Source of the DNA: Lysobacter capsici
GTDB lineage: Bacteria > Pseudomonadota > Gammaproteobacteria > Xanthomonadales > Xanthomonadaceae
Length of the DNA: 64,000 nucleotides
Direction of reading: 5' to 3'
Assembly (NCBI RefSeq): GCF_014779555.2
Contig: NZ_CP094357.1
Span: 2,232,001 to 2,296,000 of the forward strand
Made by a program: the position numbers and the translations under genes. Every line of letters starts with the position of its first letter. Position 1 is the first letter of the stretch. The notes below the pieces were generated by a model. It ran no database searches. It was not told the origin of the DNA and worked only from the letters and a program-made list of their open reading frames with translations. Shown here one piece after another: positions 1 to 8,318 of this stretch.

Positions 1-56
1 ATTATGGCATGGGGCTGCGCGGGGGCTGGCGCAGGGGATGGGGGACTGGGACTTGC

Positions 57-150
57 TGGGCTTTGTCTTGCTTTGTCTTGCTTTGGTCTTGCTTTGGCTT
101 TTCTTTGGTTTTGCTTTGCTTTGGTTTTGCCTTGCTTTCGCGCTTGCTTT
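57..150. repeat. T-rich imperfect short tandem repeat
   Basis: Irregular repeats of ctttg, ctttgg and cttttgctttg run through this gene-free stretch. It is much poorer in GC than the surroundings. I see no credible reading frame; the frames that stay open are low-complexity Leu/Phe/Cys strings. Confidence 0.6.
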
Positions 151-156
151 TGCTCG

Positions 157-348
157 TCATTCCCGCGAACGCGGGCTCTGCTTCACTTCGGCGCAGCCGA
201 ACATCCAGGGCCTTTCGTGCGAGAACGTTTGAAGTCGCTGGATTCCCGCGTTCGCGGGAATGACGTTCTGGAGGGAGGACTCTGAAGTCTCTGGATGTCC
301 GGCGTCGCCTAAGTGAAGCGGAGCCCGCCTTCGCGGGAATGACGAATC
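157..348. repeat. Palindromic intergenic repeats, cattcccgcg/cgcgggaatg family
   Basis: Arms of the type cattcccgcg and cgcgggaatgacg occur at about 157-176, 241-265 and 326-346. They are separated by related spacer text (atccagggc, tctggatgtcc). The same family recurs at 42649-42735 and 42803-42915. It looks like a REP/MITE-like dispersed element. The first 444 bases hold no gene I can support. Confidence 0.7.
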
Positions 349-384
349 GAAGATGACGCGCGAGGCCGGTACGTACGGGTGGCT

Positions 385-413
385 AAAAACAAGAAACCCG
401 GCCAAGGCCGGGT
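385..413 (-). terminator. Rho-independent terminator of the DUF2147 gene
   Basis: A perfect 8-bp stem (acccggcc / ggccgggt, 396-403 with 406-413) is followed on the minus strand by a T-rich tail (tttcttgttttt). It lies about 30 bp past the stop of the gene at 445-882. Confidence 0.85.
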
Positions 414-444
414 CTCCGTGTAACCACACCGGACCGGCCCAGGC

Positions 445-882
445 TTATTCGTGGCGCATCCAGGTCTGGGTGCGGCCGATCAGCGAGAAGCCCATGAAGC
501 CGCGCACGTCGAGCTTCTTGCCGCTGTCGGTGGGGGTGACCTTGACCGAATAGACCTTGCCGCTGACCGGATCGAGGATCTGGCCGCCGTCCCAGGTGTC
601 GCCGTCCTTGCGGATGCCCCACAGGATGACCATGCCCTTGACCGGCTTGTTCTTGCGCTCGCCCGAGCACTTGTCGCACAGCGGGTTCGGGCCGCGCTCG
701 GATTGCAGGATTTCGGTGACCCGGCCGGCGAGGCTGCCGTCCTTGGCTTCGTAGATTTCGACCACCGACTTCGGCTTGCCGGTCTTGTCGTCGATCGTGG
801 TCCATGAGCCGACCGGCGTGGACTGGGCGAACGCCGCGGTCGGCAGCGCCAGCAACAGCAATGCAAGCAGTTTGATACGCAT
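445..882 (-). CDS. DUF2147 family exported protein
   Basis: The product is 145 residues with a signal peptide (MRIKLLALLLLALPTAAFAQ, about 1-20) and a mature domain matching the DUF2147 pattern. That pattern is an early GSWTT, the DGSLAGRV segment, a conserved CDKC pair in PLCDKCSGE, a W-D-G-G-x-I-x-DP motif, and an RTQTW ending. The family is periplasmic and lipocalin-like in outline, with no established activity. The ATG at 882 is chosen because a GGGAGG ribosome site lies just upstream and the signal peptide starts there; the frame stays open further upstream without signal-like sequence. It is monocistronic, with its own terminator downstream and the receptor's terminator upstream. Confidence 0.85.
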   Translation of the reverse strand: MRIKLLALLLLALPTAAFAQSTPVGSWTTIDDKTGKPKSVVEIYEAKDGSLAGRVTEILQSERGPNPLCDKCSGERKNKPVKGMVILWGIRKDGDTWDGGQILDPVSGKVYSVKVTPTDSGKKLDVRGFMGFSLIGRTQTWMRHE

Positions 883-1000
883 GTGTCCCCTCCCAGGGAT
901 AAGGCGTGATTCGGACCGCGCCGGCCGGGCCGGGTGGCGGTTGTGATCTTTATACCGCATCCGCCGGGGTATGGAAGTCGCGGCGCGGTGGAGCGCGGGC

Positions 1001-1029
1001 AAAAAGAAGCCCGGCTTGCGCCGGGCTTC
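1001..1029 (-). terminator. Rho-independent terminator of the TonB-dependent receptor
   Basis: The stem gaagcccgg / ccgggcttc (1006-1014 with 1021-1029) has a 6-nt loop. On the minus strand a CTTTTTG tail follows it. It sits 19 bp past the receptor stop codon. Confidence 0.88.
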
Positions 1030-1047
1030 GGGTGCTCGATGAACGGC

Positions 1048-3876
1048 TCAGTTGAAGTTGTATTCCAACTGCGCCGAGATCTCGCGGCCGATCGGGCTGT
1101 AGGCGCGATAGAAGTACGGATACGAGTCGTAGCCGTCGTCGCTCGGATGGAACTTGTTGAACACGTTGTTGACGAACACGGTGACCTTGGCCCGGTCGGT
1201 GATCTGCTTGCCGAGGTTCAGGTTCCACTGGAAGTACGGGGCGATGCGGCCGGTTTCCTGCCAGTTCGGCAGGCTGCCGTAGCGGGTCATGAACACGGTG
1301 GCGTTCCAGGCGTCCTTCTGCCACGACACCGAGCCGCGCACGCGGCTGCGGAAGTCGAAGTTGCCCGGATCGTCGCGCCAGTCCTTGTCGACCGGATCGG
1401 TCGCCAGCAGCTGGCGTTCGCTCTTGAGCGTGTGGGTCCAGCCCAGCTCCATGCGGTAGTCGCCGAAGCGCTGCGTGCTAAAGCGCCAGTTCATCGCCGC
1501 GTCCAGGCCGGCCACGTGCAGCAGCGACTGGTTGACCGGGCCGCTGCGGATGTTGGTCACGCGGTCGGTCAGTTCGCCCGGCGCGGCCACGCGGGTGACG
1601 CGGCTGGTGATCTCGCGGCAGAACGCCGAATCGGCGGCGAACTGGAACGGCTGGCGGGTACGGGTCAGGCCGGTGCGGCAGCCGCCCTCGTTGTCGAGGA
1701 TGTAGGTGCTGCTCAGGGTGGTCACCGCGTCGTCGAGCTTGATGTCGTAGTAGTCCACCGACATCGACAGGCCGTCGGTGAGGTCCCAGACCAGGCCCGC
1801 GCCCCACGACTCGCCGGTTTCCTCGGTCAATCCCGGCTCGCCCTTGCTGGTGGCGAACATCGAGTAGTTGTAGACCGAGCCCGTGCACGACGCCGCCGTC
1901 AGGTTGGCGTTGAGGCAGCGGTAGGTGTCGAGCGGGCTGCTGAAGCTGCCGCTGCCTTCGTTGAACACGAAGTGCATGTCCGGCGCCTTGAAGCTGGTCG
2001 AGTAGTTGGCGCGCAGCAGCAGGCTGTCGAGCGGACGCCACTCCAGGCCGGCGCCCCAGGTCTTGGCGTCGTCGACCGCGGTGATGTCGTCGTACTTGTC
2101 GAAGCGGCCGGCCAGGCTGGCCTTCAACGACGGCAGGATGGGAATGCTGAACTCCAGGCCCGCGGCGTAGCGGTCGCGATCGCCGCCGCCGTTGGTGCCG
2201 GTCAGGCCGTAGGCCTCCATCACCGTGGGCAGGATGGCCGGCGGCGATTCCAGGTCGTAGCCCTGCGAGGTCAAGTCCAGCACTGCGGCGAAGCCGAGCG
2301 GGCCGGCCGGCAGGTCGAACAGTTCGCCCGACAGGGTCGCGCTGCCCTGGTTGACCCAGGACTTGGACTGGTACTTGAGGATGGTCGACATCGACTGGTA
2401 CTGCGCCGGCGTCAGCGGCGTGTACAGGCGATCGAGGTTGATCCTGTAGCGCGGCGTGCCGGTGGTGTTCAGACGCGGGCCGAAGAACCAGTCGGTGACC
2501 TTCGAGCCGTCCAGGCGCGGACGGGTGCGGTCGGCGCGGTATTCGGCGCGGCCGACGGTCACGTCCCAGTCGAAGCGGTCGCCGATGGTGCCGCGCAGGC
2601 CGAAGGCGACGTCGAGCGACTTCTCGGTGAAGCGCTGGTACATCGCATCCAGGCCGCCGACTTCCGCCGGGGTGAAGATGCGCTGCATGTTCATGTTGGC
2701 GTTGAGGCCGGTGTCGAACCAGGTGGTGACCCGGCCGGTGCCGTCGATGTGCGGGCCGCTGATCGCCTCGGTGCCGCCGGACAGCTTGGACTTGGAGTAG
2801 AAGCCCTGCAGGCTGGTCCAGGCCTCGATGCCGTTGGCGAAATCGTAGGTGGCGTACAGATAACCCGACCAGTCGCTGTTGCCGTTGGCGATGGTCTGGT
2901 AGCCCACGTCCTTCCACGAGCCGCAGCCCTGGCCGAGGTTGACCACGGCGCGCGTGCCGGCGGAGACCGAACGGAAGTTGAAGGGCACCAGCTCGCCGCC
3001 GAAGCGGTCGCAGGCGCCCGGCGGCGGCGCGATGTAGGAGTTGGCCGCGCCGCCCGGACGATTCAGGCGGATCGAGGCGCTGGGCTGGTTGACGCCCAGC
3101 TCGGGCACCGGACGCGGGTTGTCGTCGGTGGAATCCATGAAGTCGCGCTGGAACGCGAACACCGGTTCGTCGGCGAAGTATTCCAATGCATAGGTCACGC
3201 TCCAGTTGTCGCCGGAACGGCCGCCCACCCACTGCAGGTTGCCGAAGTCGCCGCCGCCGGTGGTCGAGGTGCCGCCGCGCAGGGTGACCTTGTCGCCGCT
3301 GAAGTTGGTCTTGAGCACCACGTTGATCACGCCGGCGACCGCGTCGGAGCCGTAGATCGCCGAGGCGCCGCCGGACAGGATCTCGATCCGGTCGACCGCG
3401 GCCGATGGGATGTTGCCGAAATTCTGGAAGTTGCTCTGGCCGTTGTACGGGAACGGGTAGTCGGCGGCGCGGCGGCCGTTGATCAGCAGCAGGGTGCGGC
3501 CCGGGCCGAGCCCGCGCAGGTTGACCGGGCTGCCGTTCGGGGTGAAGCCGCCGGCCGAGTTGAGTTCGTTCTGGGTCACGCCGCCGTTCTGGGTCAGGGT
3601 GGTCAGCGCATCGAACACGGTGACGAAGCCTTCGCGCTGGATCTGCGCCGAGCTGATCACGGTGACCGGCGAGGGCCCTTCGATCTGGGTGCGCTTGATG
3701 CGCGAGCCGGTAACCACCACGCCGCCGATGTCGGTGGTCTTCTTGTTGCTGGTGGACAGCTCGTCGACCGAAGCCGGCGTCTGGGCGAACGCCGCCCCCG
3801 CGGCGCTTACGAAAATCGCGGCGACAAGCGCCCGCGACAGCCTGCTCGGGCGCAGGCCGCTGTGATGGTGTGGCAT
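1048..3876 (-). CDS. TonB-dependent outer membrane receptor
   Basis: The product has 942 residues. Residues 1-31 are a signal peptide ending AAFA before Gln32. A plug domain follows (about 50-200) with VVVTGSRI, the conserved RILSGGASAIYGSDAVAGVINVV segment type, and then a beta-barrel rich in aromatic/Gly strands. It ends in a terminal aromatic strand (AQLEYNFN) as expected for an outer membrane barrel. The family imports siderophores, oligosaccharides, peptides or vitamins using energy from TonB-ExbBD; nothing here identifies the ligand. The start has GGGGA 9 bases upstream. No TonB, ExbB or substrate enzymes are adjacent. The 5' side faces an AT-rich spacer with possible operator elements. 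It could also be a large orphan receptor of the xanthomonad CUT type, but the neighbours give no support for a specific locus. Confidence 0.93.
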   Translation of the reverse strand: MPHHHSGLRPSRLSRALVAAIFVSAAGAAFAQTPASVDELSTSNKKTTDIGGVVVTGSRIKRTQIEGPSPVTVISSAQIQREGFVTVFDALTTLTQNGGVTQNELNSAGGFTPNGSPVNLRGLGPGRTLLLINGRRAADYPFPYNGQSNFQNFGNIPSAAVDRIEILSGGASAIYGSDAVAGVINVVLKTNFSGDKVTLRGGTSTTGGGDFGNLQWVGGRSGDNWSVTYALEYFADEPVFAFQRDFMDSTDDNPRPVPELGVNQPSASIRLNRPGGAANSYIAPPPGACDRFGGELVPFNFRSVSAGTRAVVNLGQGCGSWKDVGYQTIANGNSDWSGYLYATYDFANGIEAWTSLQGFYSKSKLSGGTEAISGPHIDGTGRVTTWFDTGLNANMNMQRIFTPAEVGGLDAMYQRFTEKSLDVAFGLRGTIGDRFDWDVTVGRAEYRADRTRPRLDGSKVTDWFFGPRLNTTGTPRYRINLDRLYTPLTPAQYQSMSTILKYQSKSWVNQGSATLSGELFDLPAGPLGFAAVLDLTSQGYDLESPPAILPTVMEAYGLTGTNGGGDRDRYAAGLEFSIPILPSLKASLAGRFDKYDDITAVDDAKTWGAGLEWRPLDSLLLRANYSTSFKAPDMHFVFNEGSGSFSSPLDTYRCLNANLTAASCTGSVYNYSMFATSKGEPGLTEETGESWGAGLVWDLTDGLSMSVDYYDIKLDDAVTTLSSTYILDNEGGCRTGLTRTRQPFQFAADSAFCREITSRVTRVAAPGELTDRVTNIRSGPVNQSLLHVAGLDAAMNWRFSTQRFGDYRMELGWTHTLKSERQLLATDPVDKDWRDDPGNFDFRSRVRGSVSWQKDAWNATVFMTRYGSLPNWQETGRIAPYFQWNLNLGKQITDRAKVTVFVNNVFNKFHPSDDGYDSYPYFYRAYSPIGREISAQLEYNFN

Positions 3877-3969
3877 CGGTTTGAATCCCCTGGAAGCGTC
3901 GAAACGTGCGTGGCTGGTTTCAGCCTGTTTGCCGATCCTGGCGGTTGATCATTCCTTTCGAGCTGGAAC

Positions 3970-3984
3970 TTAACATGCAGTTAA
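3970..3984. promoter_or_regulatory. Inverted repeat upstream of the receptor gene
   Basis: Perfect 5-bp arms (ttaac / gttaa) surround a 5-nt centre, 94 bp upstream of the receptor start in AT-rich sequence. It could be an operator. No known binding motif is recognised. Confidence 0.3.
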
Positions 3985-4002
3985 CCGAAATGTCATCCAA
4001 AT

Positions 4003-4031
4003 CCAATCTGTTCGTGTGTCGGTCTTGTCAA
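4003..4031 (-). promoter_or_regulatory. Possible sigma-70 promoter for the receptor
   Basis: A perfect minus-strand TTGACA (4026-4031) is followed after 17 nt by a poor -10 match (GATTGG, 4003-4008). The -35 match is clear and the -10 is weak. Confidence 0.3.
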
Positions 4032-4430
4032 CCGACTGTAGGTGATTGATTTTTATTGTTTAAATTTCGAATTTCAGGTCGATTTGCGTGTTTTTATCGT
4101 CTAATAGACCTGTTAAGCATGTCGTTCTGCGCCGTAAATACGTCGTTTGGTCGGAAAATTTGCCAATTTCAGATTGTATTTTGTTCGGAGCCAGAGGCCC
4201 GACTCGAGCGGCTCGCGCCCGCGACGGATCGCGGGCGCGCCGCCGGGTCCGGATCGGCGATCGCGCCGCGCGCGGACCGCGCCGGACTGCGTCGGCCGGG
4301 CGGGTCGCCAAGCCGACGCGGGACGCGCGAACCGGCAGGCTTTACCATGTGGTCCGGCCGCCCCGCGGCGCGTTTCCCCTATCAGAGCTTCCATGCGCAA
4401 CCACACCCCGCGCCCGGCCGGATCGCCGGC

Positions 4431-5498
4431 ATGAGCGACAGTCTGCAAGCCGCGATCGCGGCGATTTTTCTTCCCGATACCGAACTGAGCCTGGCCGACA
4501 GCGAGGCGCGCGTGCGCGCTGGCGCGGCCGAGGGCCGGGTCGCGGTGTCGATCACCGCCGGCTACGCGCTCGAAGGCATGCGCGCCGCGCTCGAAGCGGC
4601 GATCGGCGCGGTGCTGGCGCCGCAGGGCCTGAGCCTGGCCAGCCTGGAACTGATTTCCCGCATCGTCTCGCACGCGGTGCAGGCGAAGCTGTCGCCGCTG
4701 CCGAACGTGCGCAACCTGATCGCGATCGGCTCGGGCAAGGGCGGCGTCGGTAAATCCACCACCGCGGTCAATCTGGCCTTGGCGCTGGCCGCCGACGGCG
4801 CCCGCGTCGGCGTGCTCGATGCCGACATCTACGGCCCCAGCGTGCCGATGATGCTCGGCCTGCACGGCCGCCCCGACAGCCCCGATGGCAAGAGCATAGA
4901 GCCGCTGCGCGCGCACGGCATCGAGGCGATGTCGATCGGCCCGCTGGTCGAGCAGGACACGCCGATGATCTGGCGCGGCCCGATGGCGACCTCGGCGCTG
5001 ACCACCTTGCTCAATGACACCCAATGGAGCGAGCTGGACTACCTGATCGTCGACTTGCCGCCGGGCACCGGCGACATCCAGCTGACCTTGTCGCAGAAGA
5101 TCCCGGTCGCCGGCGCGGTGATCGTGACCACGCCGCAGGACGTGGCCACCCTGGACGCGCGCAAGGCGCTGCGGATGTTCGAAAAGGTCGAGGTGCCGGT
5201 GCTGGGCCTGATCGAAAACATGGCGGTGCACGTGTGTTCGAACTGCGGCCACGCCGAGCATCTGTTCGGCGAAGGCGGCGGCGCGCGCATGGCCGCGCAG
5301 TACGGCGTGCCGCTGCTCGGCAGCCTGCCGCTGCAGATCGCGATCCGCGAGCAGGGCGACGCCGGCGTGCCGGTGGTCGTCGCCCAGCCCGATTCGGCCG
5401 CGGCCCGCGCCTACCGCGGCGCGGCGCGGCGGCTGGCCGTGCAGCTGGCGCGGCGGCCGCGGGTCAGCCCGTCGATCTCGGCGTCGTTGCTGGGCTGA
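4431..5498 (+). CDS. apbC: Mrp/NBP35-type iron-sulfur cluster carrier ATPase
   Basis: The product has 355 residues. Residues 1-95 form the MIP18/DUF59-like N-terminal domain. A deviant Walker A ([11 protein letters not shown], 100-110) and a ParA/MinD-like P-loop fold follow, including [14 protein letters not shown] and VDLPPGTGD. The conserved Cys pair C269/C272 (VCSNC) binds a bridging Fe-S cluster in the homodimer. The family (ApbC/Mrp) delivers Fe-S clusters to apoproteins in the cytoplasm. The ATG at 4431 gives the usual family length; the frame remains open upstream in Arg-rich sequence that does not resemble the family. The ribosome site is weak. dcd follows 103 bp downstream with its own -10-like box. 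Confidence 0.93.
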   Translation: MSDSLQAAIAAIFLPDTELSLADSEARVRAGAAEGRVAVSITAGYALEGMRAALEAAIGAVLAPQGLSLASLELISRIVSHAVQAKLSPLPNVRNLIAIGSGKGGVGKSTTAVNLALALAADGARVGVLDADIYGPSVPMMLGLHGRPDSPDGKSIEPLRAHGIEAMSIGPLVEQDTPMIWRGPMATSALTTLLNDTQWSELDYLIVDLPPGTGDIQLTLSQKIPVAGAVIVTTPQDVATLDARKALRMFEKVEVPVLGLIENMAVHVCSNCGHAEHLFGEGGGARMAAQYGVPLLGSLPLQIAIREQGDAGVPVVVAQPDSAAARAYRGAARRLAVQLARRPRVSPSISASLLG

Positions 5499-5561
5499 GT
5501 CGTCGGGTGGAAATCAGCCGATAGAACAACCGGGTAGAAGCGGGTCGCCGCATCCACCTCT

Positions 5562-5567
5562 TACAAT
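5562..5567 (+). promoter_or_regulatory. -10-like box (TACAAT) for dcd
   Basis: TACAAT lies 34 nt upstream of the dcd ATG. No good -35 match is seen at 16-18 nt, so support is limited to the -10. Confidence 0.35.
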
Positions 5568-5601
5568 GCGCGGCTACGGCCGCCTACCACTGGAACACCG
5601 C

Positions 5602-6174
5602 ATGAGCATCAAGTCCGACCGTTGGATCCGCCGCATGTCCGAGCAACCCGGCGGCATGATCGAGCCGTTCGAAGCCGGCCAGGTCAAGCACGCCGCCGAC
5701 GGCCAGCGCATCGTCAGCTACGGCACCTCCAGCTACGGCTACGACGTGCGCTGCTCGCGCGAGTTCAAGGTGTTCACCAACATCAACTCGACCATCGTCG
5801 ACCCGAAGCATTTCGATCCGGGCAGCTTCGTCGACATCGAGAACGACGTGTGCATCATCCCGCCGAACTCGTTCGCGCTGGCGCGCACGGTCGAGTACTT
5901 CCGCATCCCGCGCGACGTGCTGGTGGTCTGCCTGGGCAAGAGCACCTACGCGCGCTGCGGCATCATCGTCAACGTGACCCCGCTGGAACCGGAGTGGGAA
6001 GGCCACGTGACCCTGGAATTCAGCAACACCACGCCGTTGCCGGCGCGCATCTACGCCAACGAAGGCGTGGCGCAGATGCTGTTCTTCCAGTCCGACGAAG
6101 TCTGCGAGACCTCCTACAAGGACCGCGGCGGCAAGTACCAGGGCCAGACCGGCGTGACCCTGCCGCGGACCTGA
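5602..6174 (+). CDS. dcd: dCTP deaminase
   Basis: The product has 190 residues, the expected length for Dcd. It converts dCTP to dUTP plus ammonia in the cytoplasm, feeding dTMP synthesis through dUTPase. Recognisable landmarks are the N-terminal [20 protein letters not shown], the active-site segment GKSTYARCG followed by [14 protein letters not shown] (catalytic Glu), and the C-terminal [12 protein letters not shown](T)G tail that closes over the nucleotide. The ATG at 5602 is preferred to an in-frame upstream start at 5566 because the family begins with MSIK(S/A)D. It follows mrp on the same strand. Confidence 0.96.
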   Translation: MSIKSDRWIRRMSEQPGGMIEPFEAGQVKHAADGQRIVSYGTSSYGYDVRCSREFKVFTNINSTIVDPKHFDPGSFVDIENDVCIIPPNSFALARTVEYFRIPRDVLVVCLGKSTYARCGIIVNVTPLEPEWEGHVTLEFSNTTPLPARIYANEGVAQMLFFQSDEVCETSYKDRGGKYQGQTGVTLPRT

Positions 6175-6411
6175 TCGCGGCGCCGGGCCGGTCGGCGACG
6201 ACGCGGCCGGCACGGCGGCGCGCGGCGTGGCGCCGGGCGATTCGACCCGTGCCACGGCGGTGATCGCGCGTTCGCGGACGAGCGGGCGCCTGCGCGTGCG
6301 CAGCGGTGTGCGGCTGGCACGTCCGGCCTGATATCGTCTCGCGGCAACTCTTCTCAACGGTGCGTCGCGGCGGGGAGCCGCGAGCGTCGCCCTTTCGCGT
6401 ACGGAGCAGGC

Positions 6412-6933
6412 ATGGACCCGCAGCAGAACCCTTATCAGACGCCGCAATCGGCCTTGAACGAATTTCAGTACAGCGGCGGCGGCGACGAGCCGGCCGACCG
6501 CGGCATCCGCCTGGTCGCCTCGCTGATCGACGCGGCGATCATGTTCGCGGTGATGGTGCCGATCATGCTGGTCGGCGGTTACATCGACCAGGTGATACAG
6601 GCCTACCAGACGGGCGAGAGCACCTTGGGCCTGCAGTTCATGTGGGGCTTGATCGGGATCATCGTGTCGTTCCTGATCCAGGCGTATCCGCTCAACGCGA
6701 CCGGGCAGACCTGGGGCAAGAAGGTCATGCGGATCAAGATCGTCGACATGGACGGTCTGCAGCCGAGTCTGGCCGAGTTGCTGGGCAAGCGTTATGGGTT
6801 CGCGCAGGGGATCGGGTTGATTCCTTGTCTGGGCGCGGTGGTGCAGTTGGTCGATGTGCTGATGATCTTTCGCGACGATCGGCGTTGTTTGCACGATCAT
6901 GTTGCGGGCACCAAGGTGGTGGTGGCGCGCTGA
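6412..6933 (+). CDS. RDD family membrane protein
   Basis: The product has 173 residues. A hydrophilic Gln/Pro-rich N-terminus (MDPQQNPYQTPQS) precedes an RDD domain beginning with ADRGIRLVASLIDAAI. It has transmembrane segments at about 35-60 and 75-100, the GKKVMRIKIVDMDG motif typical of RDD proteins, and a third hydrophobic segment (FAQGIGLIPCLGAVVQLVDVLMIF). It ends in DDRRCLHDHVAGTKVV. RDD proteins are inner membrane proteins of largely unknown role; some have been linked to ion exchange. The start has GGAG upstream (cggagcaggc). A terminator follows at 6979-7014, so it is probably a single-gene unit. Confidence 0.9.
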   Translation: MDPQQNPYQTPQSALNEFQYSGGGDEPADRGIRLVASLIDAAIMFAVMVPIMLVGGYIDQVIQAYQTGESTLGLQFMWGLIGIIVSFLIQAYPLNATGQTWGKKVMRIKIVDMDGLQPSLAELLGKRYGFAQGIGLIPCLGAVVQLVDVLMIFRDDRRCLHDHVAGTKVVVAR

Positions 6934-6978
6934 TCGGGTGGTTTGGTTTGGTTGTTGGATTTGGTTGTTGGATGAGGA

Positions 6979-7014
6979 CGCGTCGGTGCTGAGCATCGGC
7001 GCGTTTTCTTTTTT
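6979..7014 (+). terminator. Rho-independent terminator after the RDD gene
   Basis: A roughly 10-bp stem (cgcgtcggtg pairing with catcggcgcg, with G-T wobbles) has a ctgag loop. It is followed by ttttctttttt (7004-7014). Confidence 0.75.
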
Positions 7015-7157
7015 GGGGCGATGAGACAATGCGATAAGGCGATAACGCAATTGCGCAATGGTGCAATTGCGCCGTGGCACATCGCGGAGCGATGACCGTG
7101 CTGAGCGGCCGGAGTGCTTTACCTGGTTCCATCGGACAAACGCGCGGCTTTTGCTGT

Positions 7158-7187
7158 TCCCCCCTTTGGAAAAGGGGGTAGGGGGAT
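7158..7187. repeat. Short palindromic repeat, ccccctttgGaaaaggggg type
   Basis: An inverted repeat (cccccctttgg / aaaaggggg) is followed by aggggga and attcgcttttac. Close relatives lie at 7828-7846 and 7909-7940, and a divergent branch occurs at 47437-47595 and 60481-61110. It forms part of a dispersed family. Confidence 0.65.
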
Positions 7188-7230
7188 TCGCTTTTACCCG
7201 ACCCCATGTTCCGCGGCGCAGCCGTAGGTT

Positions 7231-7320
7231 TTGAAGCTCCTAAAGCTCCTAAAGCTCCTAAAGCTCCTAAAGCTCCTGAAGCTCCTGAAGCTCCTGAAGC
7301 TCCTGAAGCTCCTGAAGCTC
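7231..7320. repeat. Ten-copy 9-bp tandem repeat
   Basis: Ten exact-length 9-mers: one ttgaagctc, four ctaaagctc, then five ctgaagctc. It directly precedes hairpin-repeat copy A, just as an AGCTT-type repeat precedes copy B. There are no spacers, so it is not a CRISPR array. Confidence 0.9.
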
Positions 7321-7324
7321 TTAA

Positions 7325-7605
7325 AGCCTGAAGCAGGATCAAAAGCTTCCGCCGCTGAAGCGGCGGGTCACTTTCTTTTGTCTAAAGCAACAAAAGAAAG
7401 GTAACCAAAGAAAAATGCTTTTTTGTGAATCAAGAGCCCGCGCGATCGGTGCAGACGCAGGCATGCGCCACACGGGACATCCATGTCCCGGTGACGCACG
7501 GCGTGCATCCTGCACGCCGCCCTTCGGGTGTGCTTTTGCTAACGCGAGTCAGTGGCTTCGCAGCGCTGGATGGACTGCGCGGCTTCAAGCTCAAGCAGCC
7601 TGGGC
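7325..7605 (+). repeat. Multi-hairpin dispersed repeat, copy A
   Basis: Four consecutive perfect hairpins: H1 at 7349-7366 (ccgccgct/agcggcgg), H2 at 7371-7400 (11-bp arms ctttcttttgt/acaaaagaaag), H3 at 7473-7490 (cgggacat/atgtcccg) and H4 at 7499-7519 (cggcgtgca/tgcacgccg). They are joined by conserved single-stranded text (ggtaaccaaagaaaaa after H2, cccttcgggtgtgcttttg after H4). Near-identical copy B lies at 12575-12850 and inverted, diverged copy C at 12228-12490. Open frames through it look like repeat translation, not genes. Confidence 0.85.
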
Positions 7606-7609
7606 CTAC

Positions 7610-7709
7610 CTGTAGGAGCGGCGTAAGCCGCGACCGCGTCATTGCGACAACCTCGAAACCTTCATCGCAACTGCATTCCCGCGGTCGCGGCTCGCGCCGC
7701 TCCTACAGG
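7610..7709. repeat. Paired GTAGGAGCGGC palindromic repeat (REP-like)
   Basis: The left arm cctgtaggagcggcg and the right arm cgccgctcctacagg are exact inverted partners about 100 bp apart, with inner arms cgcgaccgcg / cgcggtcgcg. The same two-arm unit occurs at 12121-12221 and 26451-26549. Single or rearranged arms are at 26615, 38671, 50601-50710 and 63032. Confidence 0.85.
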
Positions 7710-7827
7710 GTTACGGCGAACCATGCGTATACGGACGTGCTGTTGCTAACGCGAGCTGCAAGCCTCGCAGCGCTGGATGTGACGAATGGAATGCGGCACA
7801 AGACCGCGCGGCTGGGTTTTTTGCTGT

Positions 7828-7940
7828 TCCCCTTGGAAAAGGGGCGAGATTCACTTACGCGACAAAACGTCCCGTGGCGTAGTCATGAGCCCAAGCGGCC
7901 TTTGCTGTTCCCCCCTTTGGAAAAGGGGAGGGCAGGGGGA
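7828..7940. repeat. Two further ccccttggaaaagggg palindromes
   Basis: Palindromes at 7828-7846 and 7909-7940 share the core of the element at 7158-7187, with a following aggggga and ttcgcttttacgcgac. The 1-kb gap from 6934 to 7980 is made of a terminator, tandem repeats and dispersed repeats; I see no gene in it. Confidence 0.6.
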
Positions 7941-7980
7941 TTCGCTTTTACGCGACCCATCAACTTGCAGCGCGGCCGCC

Positions 7981-8286
7981 TCAACGTCCCTGCGGCTTCT
8001 GATACGTCACGAAGAATCCCTGCAGATCGCCGTTTTCGATATACGGCGCCACGCTGAGCACGTCATAGCCCCGTGTGGTGAACGCTTGATGCGCGCGGCT
8101 GAGTGCGTTGGCCGCGCCCTGGTTGCGGAAGCCCCAGCTGGCGTCGACCCACACAGTGACCGCGCGCAGGCGCTGGGTCACGGCTTCGTCGGCGACTTTG
8201 TCGGGGTTCTTGTCGAACAGGCCGGCGTGGGCGGGCGCGGTGACGGCGGCGGCGGTGAGCAGGGCGGCGAGCAGCAGGCGGTGCAT
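7981..8286 (-). CDS. Small exported protein of unknown function
   Basis: The product has 101 residues with a clear signal peptide (MHRLLLAALLTAAAVTAPAHA, cut after residue 21). The mature part is about 80 residues (starting GLFDKNPDKV) with one long helix-like stretch and SVAPYIENGDLQGFFVTYQK. I do not recognise the family. The start has CGGAG about 8 bases upstream. It begins 32 bp after the pcp stop codon on the same strand, so it is likely the last gene of the pxpA-DUF969-DUF979-pcp unit. The coding frame ends against the repeat block. Confidence 0.75.
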   Translation of the reverse strand: MHRLLLAALLTAAAVTAPAHAGLFDKNPDKVADEAVTQRLRAVTVWVDASWGFRNQGAANALSRAHQAFTTRGYDVLSVAPYIENGDLQGFFVTYQKPQGR

Positions 8287-8318
8287 GGGGGGCTCCGGGA
8301 TTGGGCGAAAACGAGGTG

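Larger units (their letters stand above)
3877..4430. other. AT-rich divergent intergenic region between receptor and mrp
   Basis: About 550 bases without a credible gene. From about 3955 to 4195 the base composition drops sharply from the GC-rich norm (for example tttttattgtttaaattt near 4050). It then returns to very high GC with a perfect 10-bp hairpin, gcgcccgcga / tcgcgggcgc, at 4215-4238. It separates two divergent genes, so it should hold both promoters. A TACCAT -10-like box lies at about 4343-4348 ahead of mrp. Confidence 0.6.

Noticed and set aside
934..3948. A 1004-codon plus-strand open frame opposite the TonB-dependent receptor
   Set aside because: It mirrors the receptor codon by codon, is Arg/Ala/Gly/Val-rich, lacks a ribosome site and domain motifs, and is explained by GC-rich codon use.
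4056..4430. A longer Mrp starting at 4056
   Set aside because: The extra 125 residues cross the AT-rich island and the hairpin, have changing composition and do not resemble the family.
7231..7320. Regular tandem units as a possible CRISPR array
   Set aside because: Nine-base units follow each other without spacers. The same holds for 12860-12901 and 47333-47395, and no cas gene is present.
7425..8057. A 210-codon open frame through hairpin-repeat copy A
   Set aside because: It translates repeat arms (RDIHVPVTHG, HPARRPSGVLLLTR), recurs in copies B and C and crosses unrelated repeat families. Structure, not coding, is conserved.
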